From Rhodobacter sp. NTK016B (GTDB taxonomy: Bacteria; Pseudomonadota; Alphaproteobacteria; Rhodobacterales; Rhodobacteraceae), in NCBI RefSeq assembly GCF_017303295.1, contig NZ_JAFKOK010000001.1, positions 372,001-436,000 on the forward strand: a stretch of DNA of 64,000 bases. Direction: 5' to 3'. The notes under the pieces are model-generated. The model searched no databases and was not told where the DNA came from. It worked only from the letters and a program-made list of their open reading frames with translations. Numbering within the stretch: position 1 is the first letter of the stretch; every line of letters starts with the position of its first letter. Shown here one piece after another: positions 41,201 to 50,215 of this stretch. The position numbers were made by a program, and so were the translations under genes.

Positions 41201-41572
41201 TCACGCCCCCAGCGCGTGGGCCAGTTCGTCAAAGGCTGCGCGGTTGGCGCAGAAGGTCAGCGTCGCGGTATCGACCGGCTCGTCGTGATCCTCGCGCGCC
41301 ATGAAGCGATGACAGGTTCCCAGATCCGTGCAGCCGTTGCAGCGGCCCAGAACCTCGTGCCAGACGCGGCGATCGGCCATCAGTTCGGACGAGGTCAGGC
41401 CGAACAGCCGCGCCATCTCGGTCACGCGGGCGGGCACGTCATCAGGCAGCGCAGCCAGTTGCAGAGCCTCGGTCCGGGTCACGCCCATATCCGCCAGATC
41501 GGCATCGCTCATCGCCTTGATGTCGTGCAGGTCGCGGCTCAGCCGGAACATGCGCAGGAAACCCTCGATCAT
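41201..41572 (-). CDS. DUF6455-like protein with four-cysteine cluster
   Basis: A 123-residue protein. The first part (MFRLSRDLHDIKAMSDADLADMGVTRTEAL) resembles DUF1127-like short helical proteins. The second part carries CNGCTDLGTCHRF and, 18 residues later, TFCANRAAF: a C-x2-C-x5-C...C pattern that could bind iron-sulfur or zinc. I assign it to DUF6455 by these features; the function is unknown. AGGAGG lies 6 bases before the ATG at 41572. It ends at the bidirectional terminator. Confidence 0.78.
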   Translation of the reverse strand: MIEGFLRMFRLSRDLHDIKAMSDADLADMGVTRTEALQLAALPDDVPARVTEMARLFGLTSSELMADRRVWHEVLGRCNGCTDLGTCHRFMAREDHDEPVDTATLTFCANRAAFDELAHALGA

Positions 41573-41716
41573 CGTTCTTCCTCCTTGATGGCCCTCCTTG
41601 GCCGTGACGCGATGCCCCACAGGTCTTTTGCCTGCCTGTTCTGCCTCGCCCGCAGCCTGCCCCGATGCGCCGCGCGATACCTTGATCTGGCGCAAATCCG
41701 GGGATAGCCCTTGGCG

Positions 41717-42259
41717 ATGATCCGTGCCTTTCTCGCCCTGCCGGTGCCCGACGACATCCGCCTGCGCCTGTCCGCGCTGCAACACCGGCTGCCCCTGCCC
41801 CGGCCCGTGCCGCTTGAGAACTTTCACATCACGCTGGTCTTTCTCGACAAACAGCCCGAGCCACTGCTCGAAGATCTGCATCACGCGATCGAAACCATGC
41901 GCCTTGCGGCACCACTTTTGCGGCTCGACGGGCTGGGCAGTTTCGGTGGCAACGAGCCGGACGCCGTCCATGCCTGCGTCGCGCCCGATGCACGGATGAG
42001 CGCGCTGCACACCAAGCTCAGCCGCGCCGCGCGCGAGGCCGGGATCCCGGTCAAGGCGCGCAAATTCGTGCCCCACATCACGCTGGGCCGCCTGCGCAAG
42101 CACGAGGTCGGCCCCGAAACGCTGGCCCGAGCGATAGGCGCGCTGGGCGAGGTCACGTCACAGCCGTGGCTGGCCGAGACGCTGGTGCTCTACCGCTCGA
42201 CCCTGCGCGCCGACGGGCCGGTCTACGATCCGCTGGCGGAATACCGGCTTGGGGGCTGA
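41717..42259 (+). CDS. thpR: RNA 2',3'-cyclic phosphodiesterase ThpR (2H family)
   Basis: A 180-residue 2H phosphoesterase. The two HxTx motifs are H37-T39 in ENFHITLVFL and H120-T122 in FVPHITLGRL. The start MIRAFLALPVPDDIR is typical of ThpR (formerly LigT). It hydrolyses 2',3'-cyclic phosphates on RNA. The ATG at 41717 is preferred over a TTG at 41711. Confidence 0.93.
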   Translation: MIRAFLALPVPDDIRLRLSALQHRLPLPRPVPLENFHITLVFLDKQPEPLLEDLHHAIETMRLAAPLLRLDGLGSFGGNEPDAVHACVAPDARMSALHTKLSRAAREAGIPVKARKFVPHITLGRLRKHEVGPETLARAIGALGEVTSQPWLAETLVLYRSTLRADGPVYDPLAEYRLGG

Positions 42260-42321
42260 GCCACCCGCTTGCGCCCACCCCGCCGCCCGGCCTAACCTGC
42301 GGCCAATCACAGGAGTCCCCC

Positions 42322-42558
42322 ATGAATTGCGTCTTCGTCCAGTTCCGCTGCACGCCCGGCAAGACCTACGAGGTCGCCACCGCGATCTACGACCGCGAGA
42401 TCGTATCCGAGCTGTTCTCGACCTCGGGCGACTGGGACCTGATCGCCAAGATCTACATCCCCGGCGACGCCGATGTCGGCCATTACCTGAGCGAGAAGCT
42501 GTTCGATGTCCCCGACATCGTGCGCACGCTCACCACCATGACCTTCAAGGCGTTCTGA
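42322..42558 (+). CDS. Stand-alone Lrp/AsnC ligand-binding (RAM) domain protein
   Basis: A 78-residue protein made only of the AsnC-type ligand-binding domain (FVQFRCTPGKTYEVATAIYD, STSGDWDLIAKIYIP, VRTLTTMTFKAF). No DNA-binding domain is present. Such small proteins form oligomers and may bind amino acids or modulate full-length Lrp proteins. AGGAG precedes the ATG. It ends four bases before an SDR gene on the same strand. Confidence 0.88.
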   Translation: MNCVFVQFRCTPGKTYEVATAIYDREIVSELFSTSGDWDLIAKIYIPGDADVGHYLSEKLFDVPDIVRTLTTMTFKAF

Positions 42559-42561
42559 GCG

Positions 42562-43296
42562 ATGCCGGTCATCGCCATCACCGGCGCCAGCGCCGGGATC
42601 GGGCGCGCGACGGCTGAACTGTTCCTGTCCAAAGGCTGGGAGGTCGCGCTGCTCGCCCGTCGCGCCGATGCGCTGGCCGAGGTTGCGGACGAGCATCAGA
42701 CCGCCCTTCCCCTGCCCTGCGACGTCACCGACGAAGACGCGGTCGCGTCGGCCTTTGACGCCATCGCCCGGCGTTTCGGGCGGCTCGATGTGCTGTTCAA
42801 CAATGCGGGCCGCATGTTGCCCGGCCAGCTGATCGACGAGATGTCAGTGGCCGACTGGCGCGGCATGGTCGACGTCAACCTGACCGGCATGTTCCTGTGC
42901 GCCCGCGCCGCTTTCGGCCAGATGCGGCGGCAGGACCCAATGGGCGGGCGGATCATCAACAACGGCTCGGTCAGCGCCCATGCGCCGCGTCCGGGCTCAG
43001 TCGCCTATACCGCGACCAAGCACGCGGTGACGGGACTGACCAAGACGCTGGCGCTGGATGGCCGCCCCTTCGACATCGCGGCGGGACAGATCGATATCGG
43101 CAATGTGCGCACCGAACTGGCCGCGCAGATCGCCAAGGGCATGCCGCAGGCCGACGGTTCGGTCCGCGCCGAGCCGATGATGGACCTGCCGCAGGTGGCC
43201 GAGGCCGTGCTGCACATGGCCAGCCAGCCCAAGGGCGCCAACATCCCCTTCCTGTCGATCATGGCCACCAACATGCCGTGGCTGGGCCGGGGCTGA
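42562..43296 (+). CDS. Short-chain dehydrogenase/reductase
   Basis: A 244-residue classical SDR. The NAD(P)-binding motif TGASAGIG is at 7-14, NNAG at 80-83, and the catalytic Ser-Tyr-Lys are S136, Y149 and K153 (YTATK). An Arg cluster after the second strand (LLARRADAL) suggests NADP preference. Substrate is unknown. It starts three bases after the stop of the preceding RAM-domain gene, so they are probably co-transcribed. Confidence 0.92.
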   Translation: MPVIAITGASAGIGRATAELFLSKGWEVALLARRADALAEVADEHQTALPLPCDVTDEDAVASAFDAIARRFGRLDVLFNNAGRMLPGQLIDEMSVADWRGMVDVNLTGMFLCARAAFGQMRRQDPMGGRIINNGSVSAHAPRPGSVAYTATKHAVTGLTKTLALDGRPFDIAAGQIDIGNVRTELAAQIAKGMPQADGSVRAEPMMDLPQVAEAVLHMASQPKGANIPFLSIMATNMPWLGRG

Positions 43297-43407
43297 CCTC
43301 AGCGCCGGAATAAAACGACGACGGGCGGCGACCAAATCCGCCCGCGCCGGGAACCGGACGGCCCCGAGACGGGTTATCCCTTCACACAATTCCCCGGAGT
43401 GACCGCC

Positions 43408-43548
43408 ATGAAACCGCTAATCCCGCTTCTCATCGTCGCCGCAGCGCTTCTGTCGGCCTGCGAAACCGTTCAGGGCGCCGGCCGCGACCTGCAATCCGCG
43501 GGCCACGCCGTCAGCAGCGGCGCGCAACAGGTCCAGAACGATCTGTAA
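43408..43548 (+). CDS. Entericidin-like small lipoprotein
   Basis: A 46-residue peptide: a lipoprotein signal MKPLIPLLIVAAALLSAC with C18 as lipidation site, followed by ETVQGAGRDLQSAG and a Gln/Ser/Gly-rich end. This is the EcnA/EcnB pattern (ACNTVxGxGxD-xQxAG). Entericidins are small outer-membrane lipoproteins linked to stress or cell lysis. CCGGAG lies eight bases upstream of the ATG. A modest terminator follows. Confidence 0.88.
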   Translation: MKPLIPLLIVAAALLSACETVQGAGRDLQSAGHAVSSGAQQVQNDL

Positions 43549-43588
43549 CAGGCGTTCCCGCGCTTTAAGCGATAACCAACCGACCCGC

Positions 43589-43625
43589 GCCGGCCCCCTT
43601 CGGGCCGGTGCTTGTCGTTCGGCAC
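43589..43625 (+). terminator. Probable terminator after the entericidin-like gene
   Basis: 7-bp stem CCGGCCC (43590-43596) / GGGCCGG (43602-43608) followed by TGCTTGTCGTT. The T-run is weak. Confidence 0.5.
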
Positions 43626-43637
43626 AGCCGTCAGGTT

Positions 43638-44432
43638 TTAGGATTGCCGGATCAGCCGGAACACGGCCGAGGCGCCCCAGCCCGCGATCAGCGCGATGAC
43701 CAGCGCCAGAACGCCGTAGACGAAGGGCTGTTCATAGGCCAGCTCATACAGCCAACGCTCCAGCCCGTCCTTGCGCACGAAAATCGCCGTGCGGTACTGG
43801 CTGACCACCTGTCCGCTTTGAACCAGATACATCCGTGTCGTATAGGCGCCCTCGGTCAGATTGGCCGGAAGCCGGACATTGGCGCGAAACAGGATGCCTT
43901 CATCGACATGGACGAAGCGGTCCAGCGTCATGAAATGCGCCGAGCGTTCGCGGATCCGCAGAAGCGCCTCGGCGAACAGCAGCGCTTCGGGCGAGCCATC
44001 GCCCGCCTGCTCGGCGCGGATCGCCTGCCGGGGCGAAATGCGATAGGTCTGGTCTTCTTCGGGCGTCAGGATCTCTTCAAGAGGCGCGCTGGTCGCCACC
44101 GCGTAGAAGGACGGCACCGAGGCCAGCAGCACCGAATCCACGTTCATCCAGATGCCTGCGACCCGGTCCTTGCGCCAGACCTCGGTCCGCTGGCGGGGGC
44201 CTTCGATCACCACAACGACGTCGAAATCCTCAAGCCCCGCCGCTTCGGCCTCGGCCTCGGCCAGAACCTCGTCGGCACTGCGGCGGATGGCGCCGAAGAT
44301 CAGGATCTCGGACCCCGAGAAATTCGCCGTCAGCGAGACCCGGTTCTGGCTGAGCGCACCGATGATTTCGCTCGCGCCCAGCGGCAGTGTGCCCAGCATC
44401 AACAACAATCCGGCCAGCAGCGCGCGTGCCAT
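43638..44432 (-). CDS. TIGR02186-type transmembrane protein (Alph_Pro_TM)
   Basis: A 264-residue protein with an N-terminal signal peptide (LLAGLLLMLGTLPLGAS) and a C-terminal transmembrane helix (FVYGVLALVIALIAGWGASAVF). The body has SLTANFSGSEILIFGAI and VVVIEGPRQRTEVWRK, which I recognise from the TIGR02186 family of alphaproteobacteria. The gene overlaps the stop codon of the TSUP gene by one base (TGATG), as commonly seen for this pair. The function is unknown; it may be an accessory to the exporter in sulfur compound transport. Confidence 0.87.
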   Translation of the reverse strand: MARALLAGLLLMLGTLPLGASEIIGALSQNRVSLTANFSGSEILIFGAIRRSADEVLAEAEAEAAGLEDFDVVVVIEGPRQRTEVWRKDRVAGIWMNVDSVLLASVPSFYAVATSAPLEEILTPEEDQTYRISPRQAIRAEQAGDGSPEALLFAEALLRIRERSAHFMTLDRFVHVDEGILFRANVRLPANLTEGAYTTRMYLVQSGQVVSQYRTAIFVRKDGLERWLYELAYEQPFVYGVLALVIALIAGWGASAVFRLIRQS

Positions 44433-45352
44433 CACAGGCCCCCCGCGATGGTGATCGAATACAGCTCGTCCGGGCGGATCAGCAGGTCGAGCGCGACCTT
44501 GATACAGACCATCAGCACCAGAAGCGCCAGCAGGATGCGCAATTGCTCGGCCTTCAGCCGCAGCCCGATCTGCGTGCCCAGCTGCGCGCCGATCACACCG
44601 CCCATGATCAGGAATGTGGCCAGCATGATATCGACGCTGTGCCCGGTCACGGCATGCATGATCGTCGTGTAGGCGGTGGTAAAGATGATCTGGAACAGCG
44701 ACGTGCCGACGACCACCTTGGTGGGCATCCCCAGCAGGTAGATCATCGCCGGCACCATGATGAAGCCGCCGCCCACACCCATCACGGCCGACAGTACGCC
44801 CACCGCCGCACCGACCAGAATCGGGGGAATGACGCTGATATACAGGCCCGAGACGCGGAATTTCATCTTGAAGGGCAGCGCGTGCACCCATGTGTGCTGG
44901 TGCAGCTTTCGCCGCTTCGCGCCAGCCTTCTTGGTGCGGTACCACGCGCGCAGGCTTTCTTGCAGCATCAGCGCGCCGACCACGCCCAGAAACAGCACGT
45001 AGCTGAGCTGCACGGCCAGATCGACCTGCCCCAGAGCGCTGAGCCAGCGAAACAGGATGATCCCGAGCGACGATCCGATGAGACCGCCAGCCAGCAACAC
45101 GCTTCCCATCTTCAGATCGACGGTCTTGCGCCGCAGATGCGCCAGCACGCCGGAGATGGACGAGGCCACGACCTGATTCGCTCCGGTTGCGACGGCCACG
45201 GCGGGCGGGATGCCGATGAAGAACAACAGGGGGGTGATCAGAAAGCCGCCGCCCACCCCGAACATGCCCGACAGCATGCCCACGCCCGCGCCAACCCCCA
45301 GAAGGGTAAAGAGGTTCGTCGAGACCTCGGCAATGGGCAGGTAGATCAACAT
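44432..45352 (-). CDS. TSUP-family (TauE/SafE) sulfite or organosulfur exporter
   Basis: A 306-residue membrane protein with two homologous halves, each with the TSUP repeat: GMLSGMFGVGGGFLITPLLF near residue 25 and GVLSAVMGVGGGFIMVPAMI near 200. Family members export sulfite, sulfoacetate or related anions. The start MLIYLPIAEVSTNLF matches the family. Oddly, there is no clear ribosome binding site, and a strong terminator hairpin ends 15 bases upstream of the ATG, so its own promoter is not obvious. Confidence 0.92.
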   Translation of the reverse strand: MLIYLPIAEVSTNLFTLLGVGAGVGMLSGMFGVGGGFLITPLLFFIGIPPAVAVATGANQVVASSISGVLAHLRRKTVDLKMGSVLLAGGLIGSSLGIILFRWLSALGQVDLAVQLSYVLFLGVVGALMLQESLRAWYRTKKAGAKRRKLHQHTWVHALPFKMKFRVSGLYISVIPPILVGAAVGVLSAVMGVGGGFIMVPAMIYLLGMPTKVVVGTSLFQIIFTTAYTTIMHAVTGHSVDIMLATFLIMGGVIGAQLGTQIGLRLKAEQLRILLALLVLMVCIKVALDLLIRPDELYSITIAGGL

Positions 45353-45367
45353 GGCTTTGAATAGGAT

Positions 45368-45394
45368 AAAGCCCCTGTCCTTAACAGGGGCTTT
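45368..45394 (-). terminator. Terminator between the nucleoside ABC operon and the TSUP gene
   Basis: Perfect 11-bp stem AAAGCCCCTGT (45368-45378) / ACAGGGGCTTT (45384-45394), loop CCTTA. On the minus strand it is followed by ATCCTAT after TTT. It lies 81 bases after the last permease gene. Confidence 0.85.
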
Positions 45395-45474
45395 TCCATG
45401 AAATTTAGGTATCGCGAATACAAATCTGTTATACCCCCCGCCCGCTGCATGATGTGCGGGCGGGAGAAGGACGC

Positions 45475-46440
45475 TCAGCGCTCCTTGACGTAGGGTTCGC
45501 CGCCGGCGCGAGGCGGGATCGCCTTGCCGACGAAACCGGCCAGAATGATCACCGTCAGGATATAGGGCAGCGCCGTCATGAACTGGTTGGGAAGCGTGAT
45601 GAAGCCCAGATCCAGGTTCGGCCAGCGGTTCGCGATCGCCTCGAGCGCGCCGAACAGCAGCACCGCGAACAGCGCCTGCCAGGGCCGCCACTTGGCGAAG
45701 ATCAGCGCCGCCAGCGCGATATAGCCCCGGCCTGCCGACATCTCGCGCACGAAACCCGCCGCAAGCGAGGTCGACAGATAGGACCCGCCGATACCGCACA
45801 GAACGCCCGCGATCAGGATGGCGTAATAGCGCAGCCGCACGACCGAGATGCCCGCGGTATCGACCGCCGCCGGGTTTTCTCCGACCGCGCGCATCCGCAG
45901 CCCGAAGCGCGAGCGGTAAAGCACCCACCACGTCGCCGGCACCGCCAGCAGACCCACGAAGACGAGGATCGAGTTGCCCGACAGGATCTGGCTGTAGAGC
46001 GGCCCCAGCACCGGTACATCCGCCACCGCATCGGCGAAAGGCAGTTGCAGCGGCGGGAAGCGCCCCTCGCCCATCAGCGACGGCGTGCGCCCGCCCTGCC
46101 GGAACCAGCTTTGCGCGATGACGACGCTCATCCCCGAGGCAAGGAAGTTGATCGCCACGCCCGAGATCAGCTGATTGCCCCGGAAGGTGATCGACGCGAT
46201 GCCGTGGATGAGCGAGAACACGACCGAGGCCGCGATCCCCGCCAACAGGCCCAGCCATGCCGAGCCGGTAACAAAAGCGATTGCAGCCGAGAAGAAGGCC
46301 GCGATCAGCAGTTTCCCTTCCAGACCGATATCGACGATGCCCGCGCGCTCGGAAAACAGCCCGGCGAGACAGGCGAACAGCAGGGGCGTCGCCAGCCGCA
46401 GCGTCGATTCAAGGATCTGGACGATGGTTGCAAGATCCAT
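45475..46440 (-). CDS. Nucleoside ABC transporter permease (second)
   Basis: A 321-residue permease of the branched-chain/nucleoside type with about 8-10 helices. The family blocks LFSERAGIVDIGLEGKLL, GNQLISGVAINFLASGMS and SAGRGYIALAALIFAKWRPW are present. It is the fourth and last gene of a BmpA-type operon and pairs with the larger permease upstream. It begins one base after that gene's end. Confidence 0.92.
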   Translation of the reverse strand: MDLATIVQILESTLRLATPLLFACLAGLFSERAGIVDIGLEGKLLIAAFFSAAIAFVTGSAWLGLLAGIAASVVFSLIHGIASITFRGNQLISGVAINFLASGMSVVIAQSWFRQGGRTPSLMGEGRFPPLQLPFADAVADVPVLGPLYSQILSGNSILVFVGLLAVPATWWVLYRSRFGLRMRAVGENPAAVDTAGISVVRLRYYAILIAGVLCGIGGSYLSTSLAAGFVREMSAGRGYIALAALIFAKWRPWQALFAVLLFGALEAIANRWPNLDLGFITLPNQFMTALPYILTVIILAGFVGKAIPPRAGGEPYVKER

Positions 46441-46441
46441 G

Positions 46442-47539
46442 TCAGCTCCTCCGCCGCATGCGCAGGAAGATCGCTTCCAGCGGTTGTCGGACCATGTTGT
46501 CCAAGGCCCCCGTGAACATGATGACCAGCGCCTGAATGACGATGATCATCTCGCGCGGAATGGTGGTCTCGATCGCCAGCTCGCCGCCGCCCTGATACAG
46601 GAAGCCGAACAACAGCGCCGGTGCGATGATACCGATCGGATGCGACCGGCCCATCAGCGCCACGGCGATGCCGATGAAGCCCGCGCCCTCGACCGCGTTC
46701 AGAACCAGCCGCTGCGGCCCGCCCATGACCGAGTTGACGGCCATCGTACCCGACAGCGCGCCCGAGATCAGCATCGCGACCATGATGATCTTGACGCCCG
46801 AGATCCCGGCGTAATGCGCCGCCGGTTCCGACTGCCCGAACGCCCGGATCTCGAAGCCAAGCCGGGTGCGCCACATCAGCATATAGGCCAGCCCGCAGAA
46901 CACGAGCGCCACGAACAGCATGATATTCGCCGGGCCCGAGCGCGAGAATTCGATCCCCACAAGGCCAAGAATGTCATGCAGACGCGGCAGCCGCAGCACG
47001 TCGTCGAACCGCGCCGTGGCCGGGTCCATCGCGGTCGGCGGGCGCAGAACATGGCTGAGCATGTAGTTCATCACCGAGGCGGCGATGAAATTGAACATGA
47101 TCGTGGTGATGACGATATGGCTGCCCCGCTTGGCCTGCAGAAAGGCCGGGATCGCCGCCCAGAGCGCGCCGAACGCGGCCGAGGCGAGGATCGCGGCGAT
47201 CATCGCCGTCCACCAGTTGGGCCACGGGATGAACAGACAGACCAGAGCGACGCCAAGGCCGCCGATCAGCGCCTGCCCCTCGCCCCCGATATTGAACAGC
47301 CGCGCCTGAAAGGCGATCGCCACGGCAAGGCCGGTCAGCAGGAAATTCGTCGTATAGTAAAGCGTGTAGCCCCAGCCATAGGTTGAGCCCAGCGAGCCGC
47401 GCACCATGATGACCAGCGCCTCGACCGGGTCTTCGCCGATGGCAAGGATCACCAGCGCCGAGATCGCGAAAGCGATCAGCAGCGAGAACAGCGGGACGAG
47501 CAGGACGTCGGCCCATTTCGGCATCCGTGTCGAACTCAT
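46442..47539 (-). CDS. Nucleoside ABC transporter permease (first)
   Basis: A 365-residue membrane protein. Blocks TTNFLLTGLAVAIAFQARLFNIGGEGQ and GFEIRAFGQSEPAAHYAGI are diagnostic of the YufP/NupP-type permeases. Its start overlaps the end of the ATPase gene by four bases. It forms the membrane channel with the second permease. Confidence 0.92.
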   Translation of the reverse strand: MSSTRMPKWADVLLVPLFSLLIAFAISALVILAIGEDPVEALVIMVRGSLGSTYGWGYTLYYTTNFLLTGLAVAIAFQARLFNIGGEGQALIGGLGVALVCLFIPWPNWWTAMIAAILASAAFGALWAAIPAFLQAKRGSHIVITTIMFNFIAASVMNYMLSHVLRPPTAMDPATARFDDVLRLPRLHDILGLVGIEFSRSGPANIMLFVALVFCGLAYMLMWRTRLGFEIRAFGQSEPAAHYAGISGVKIIMVAMLISGALSGTMAVNSVMGGPQRLVLNAVEGAGFIGIAVALMGRSHPIGIIAPALLFGFLYQGGGELAIETTIPREMIIVIQALVIMFTGALDNMVRQPLEAIFLRMRRRS

Positions 47540-49110
47540 GCCGCATCTCCCGTCACGCCGGCCATCAACAGGCCAAGCTCTTGCCTGTCGGTATTCTCGG
47601 GCGCCCGCTCACCCATGATCCGGCCATCGAACATCACCGCGATGCGGTCGGACAGGCCGAAGATCTCGTCCAGCTCGACCGAAACGAGCAGGATCGCCTT
47701 GCCCTGATCGCGCAACGCAATGAGCTGTTTGTGGATGAACTCGATGGCGCCGATATCGACGCCGCGCGTGGGCTGGCCCACCAGAAGCAGATCTGGATTG
47801 CGCTCGATCTCGCGCGCCAGAACGATCTTCTGCTGGTTGCCGCCCGAAAAGCTCTCGGCGGTCAGCATAGGATTGGGCGGACGCACGTCGAAACGCTCGA
47901 TCTTGCCCTTCGCGTCCTCAAGGATCGCGTGGTTGTCCATCAACAGCGCGTTCTTCTGGTATTCGGGCCGGTGGTGATGGCCAAAGGCGATGTTTTCCCA
48001 CGCCATGAAATCCAGAATGAGCCCGCAGCGATGGCGGTCCTCATGCACATGACCAACCGAATCCTCGCGCCGCGTGCGCGCATCGTCGTGCCTGAGCGAC
48101 AGGTCAAGCGACTTACCCAGAAGCGAGACCTCGCCCGTGCCGGGGATCATGCCCGCCAGCACTTCCAGAAGCTCGGACTGACCGTTCCCGGCGACCCCCG
48201 CAATGCCAAGGATCTCGCCACGGCGGATGTCCAGATCGATGCCGCGCAGCTTTTCGACGCCGTGCTTGTCCACGACTTTCAGGTTGCGCGCCGACAGGAC
48301 GACCTCGCCGGGCTGCGCCGGGGCCTTTTTCACGTCGAGCAGAACCTTGCGCCCGACCATCAGCTCGGCCAGCTCGGTCGGGCTGGTTTCGGCGGTCTTG
48401 ACCGTCGCCACCATTTCGCCGCGCCGCATCACGCTGACCTCGTCGGTCACATCCATGATCTCGCGCAGCTTGTGGGTGATCAGGATGATCGTCTTGCCCT
48501 GTTCCTTCAGGCCGTGAAGGATGCGGAACAGGTGATCGGCCTCGGCGGGCGTCAGCACACCCGTCGGCTCATCGAGGATCAGGATGTTGGCCTCGCGGTA
48601 CAGCGCCTTGAGAATCTCGACACGCTGCTGGTTGCCCACCCCCAGATCCTCGATCACCGCATCGGGATCGACGCTGAGCTCGTAATCCTCGGCAAGCTGC
48701 GTCAGCAATTTGCGCGCGCGGGCCTTGGACGGCTTGAGCAGCGCATTGCCTTCGGCGCCGAGAATGACATTCTCGAGCACGGTAAAGGTCTCGACCAGCT
48801 TGAAATGCTGGAAGACCATGCCGATGCCGGCGCTGATCGCGTCCTGGCTGTCAGAAATCTGCGTCGGCTTGCCGTCGATCAGGATCTCGCCGGAATCAGC
48901 TTTGTAAAAGCCGTACAGGATCGACATCAGCGTCGATTTCCCGGCGCCGTTCTCACCGATGATGCCGTGAATGGTGCCCTTGCGCACCCGGATGTTGATG
49001 TCCTTATTCGCCTGGACCGGGCCGAAGGCCTTCGAGATCCCGCGAAGCTCGATGGCGGGGGCAGCATCCGCTACCCCCGCCATGCCGGTGCCGGTCACGT
49101 CAGCGACCAT
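47536..49110 (-). CDS. Nucleoside ABC transporter ATP-binding protein (two ABC domains)
   Basis: A 524-residue protein with two fused ATPase domains. The first has Walker A GENGAGKST near residue 53, a VGNQQRVEILKAL signature and Walker B LILDEPTGVL. The second has a degenerate Walker A (GVAGNGQSEL), the signature SGGNQQKIVLAREI and LLLVGQPTRGVD in place of a canonical Walker B. One active and one degenerate site is usual in this YufO/RbsA-type group. It lies between the BmpA gene (12 bases upstream) and the permeases. Confidence 0.94.
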   Translation of the reverse strand: MVADVTGTGMAGVADAAPAIELRGISKAFGPVQANKDINIRVRKGTIHGIIGENGAGKSTLMSILYGFYKADSGEILIDGKPTQISDSQDAISAGIGMVFQHFKLVETFTVLENVILGAEGNALLKPSKARARKLLTQLAEDYELSVDPDAVIEDLGVGNQQRVEILKALYREANILILDEPTGVLTPAEADHLFRILHGLKEQGKTIILITHKLREIMDVTDEVSVMRRGEMVATVKTAETSPTELAELMVGRKVLLDVKKAPAQPGEVVLSARNLKVVDKHGVEKLRGIDLDIRRGEILGIAGVAGNGQSELLEVLAGMIPGTGEVSLLGKSLDLSLRHDDARTRREDSVGHVHEDRHRCGLILDFMAWENIAFGHHHRPEYQKNALLMDNHAILEDAKGKIERFDVRPPNPMLTAESFSGGNQQKIVLAREIERNPDLLLVGQPTRGVDIGAIEFIHKQLIALRDQGKAILLVSVELDEIFGLSDRIAVMFDGRIMGERAPENTDRQELGLLMAGVTGDAA

Positions 49111-49122
49111 CCTGAATCAGCC

Positions 49123-50118
49123 TTACTCGACCGAGACAGGGCAGGTGTTGTCCGACATGTAGTCGTGCACAACCGTCTCGCCCGACGCGATCGCGGCGGT
49201 GGCCGCGTCCAGCGCTTCCTGCATGTCGGCGGTCACCAGATCGGCGTTGTTGTCGTCGAGCGCGTAACCCACGCCACCCGCAGCCAGATCCATCACCACC
49301 AGACCGGTTTCCAGATCTTCCCCGGCGGTGAACGCGTCATAGACGGCGTTGTCGACGCGCTTGACCATCGAGGTCAGAACCTGACCCGGATGCAGGTGGT
49401 TCTGGTTCGAGTCGACGCCGATCGACAGGATGCCCGCATCGGCGGCGGTCTGCAGCACGCCCACGCCGGTACCGCCAGCCGCGGCGAAGACCACGTCCGA
49501 GCCCTGGCTGATCTGCGACGAGGTGATCTCACCGCCGCGCACCGGATCGTTCCACGCGGCGGGGGTGGTGCCGGTGTAGTTGACGATCACGTTGGCTTCC
49601 GGGTTCGCCGCGACGACGCCCTGCGCATAGCCACAGGCAAAGCGGCGGATGAGCGGGATGTCCATACCGCCGACGAAGCTGACGGTGCCCGTTTCCGAGG
49701 CCATGGCGGCCATCATGCCGACCAGATACGAGCCTTCCTGCTCGGTGAAGATCACCGAGCGGACGTTGGGCAGATCAACCACGCCGTCGATGATGACGAA
49801 GTTGGTGTCGGGGTAATCGGCGGCCACGGTTTCCAGCGGCGTCGCCATCGAGAAGCCGGTCATCACGACCGGGTTGTAGCCGGCTTCGGCGAAACGGCGG
49901 ATCGCCTGTTCGCGCTGCGCTTCCGACTGCATCTCGATGTCGCGATACTCGCCGCCGGTTTCGTCGGCCCAGCGCTGCGCACCACCGAAGGCGGCTTCGT
50001 TGAACGAGCGGTCGAACTTGCCGCCGAGATCGTAGATCAGCGCCGGATCGGCCCAGGCGACACCTGCCGTCAGCGCCAGGGTGGCAGTGGCGCCAAGAAA
50101 TGTGCGGGTCAGTTTCAT
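49123..50118 (-). CDS. BmpA-family nucleoside-binding protein
   Basis: A 331-residue periplasmic binding protein. The signal peptide ends GVAWA-DPAL; there is no lipobox, so it is soluble in the periplasm. Family blocks are LIYDLGGKFDRSFNEAAFGG, FVGGMDIPLIRRFACGYAQG, DVVFAAAGGTGVGVLQ and GVDSNQNHLHPGQVLTSMVK. Homologues bind purine nucleosides. It is the first gene of the four-gene importer operon. The ATG at 50118 starts the signal peptide. Confidence 0.92.
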   Translation of the reverse strand: MKLTRTFLGATATLALTAGVAWADPALIYDLGGKFDRSFNEAAFGGAQRWADETGGEYRDIEMQSEAQREQAIRRFAEAGYNPVVMTGFSMATPLETVAADYPDTNFVIIDGVVDLPNVRSVIFTEQEGSYLVGMMAAMASETGTVSFVGGMDIPLIRRFACGYAQGVVAANPEANVIVNYTGTTPAAWNDPVRGGEITSSQISQGSDVVFAAAGGTGVGVLQTAADAGILSIGVDSNQNHLHPGQVLTSMVKRVDNAVYDAFTAGEDLETGLVVMDLAAGGVGYALDDNNADLVTADMQEALDAATAAIASGETVVHDYMSDNTCPVSVE

Positions 50119-50215
50119 ATGATTTGTTCTCCCAGTTGGGTCGTCATGCCGCGGTAGCGGTCCGTCTATCGGCTGATCCGTCCGATCGCGGCGGATCAAT
50201 CCGGTCAGGGGTCAA

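Noticed and set aside
44432-46258. TSUP gene extended to 608 codons through the intergenic terminator
   Set aside because: The family N-terminus is at 45352, and the extra part runs over a terminator and the antisense frame of a permease.
47527-50157. An 876-codon open frame on the plus strand opposite the nucleoside ABC operon
   Set aside because: It is antisense to four clear transporter genes, has His/Asp/Gln/Arg-rich composition and no motif. Long antisense frames are expected at this GC content.
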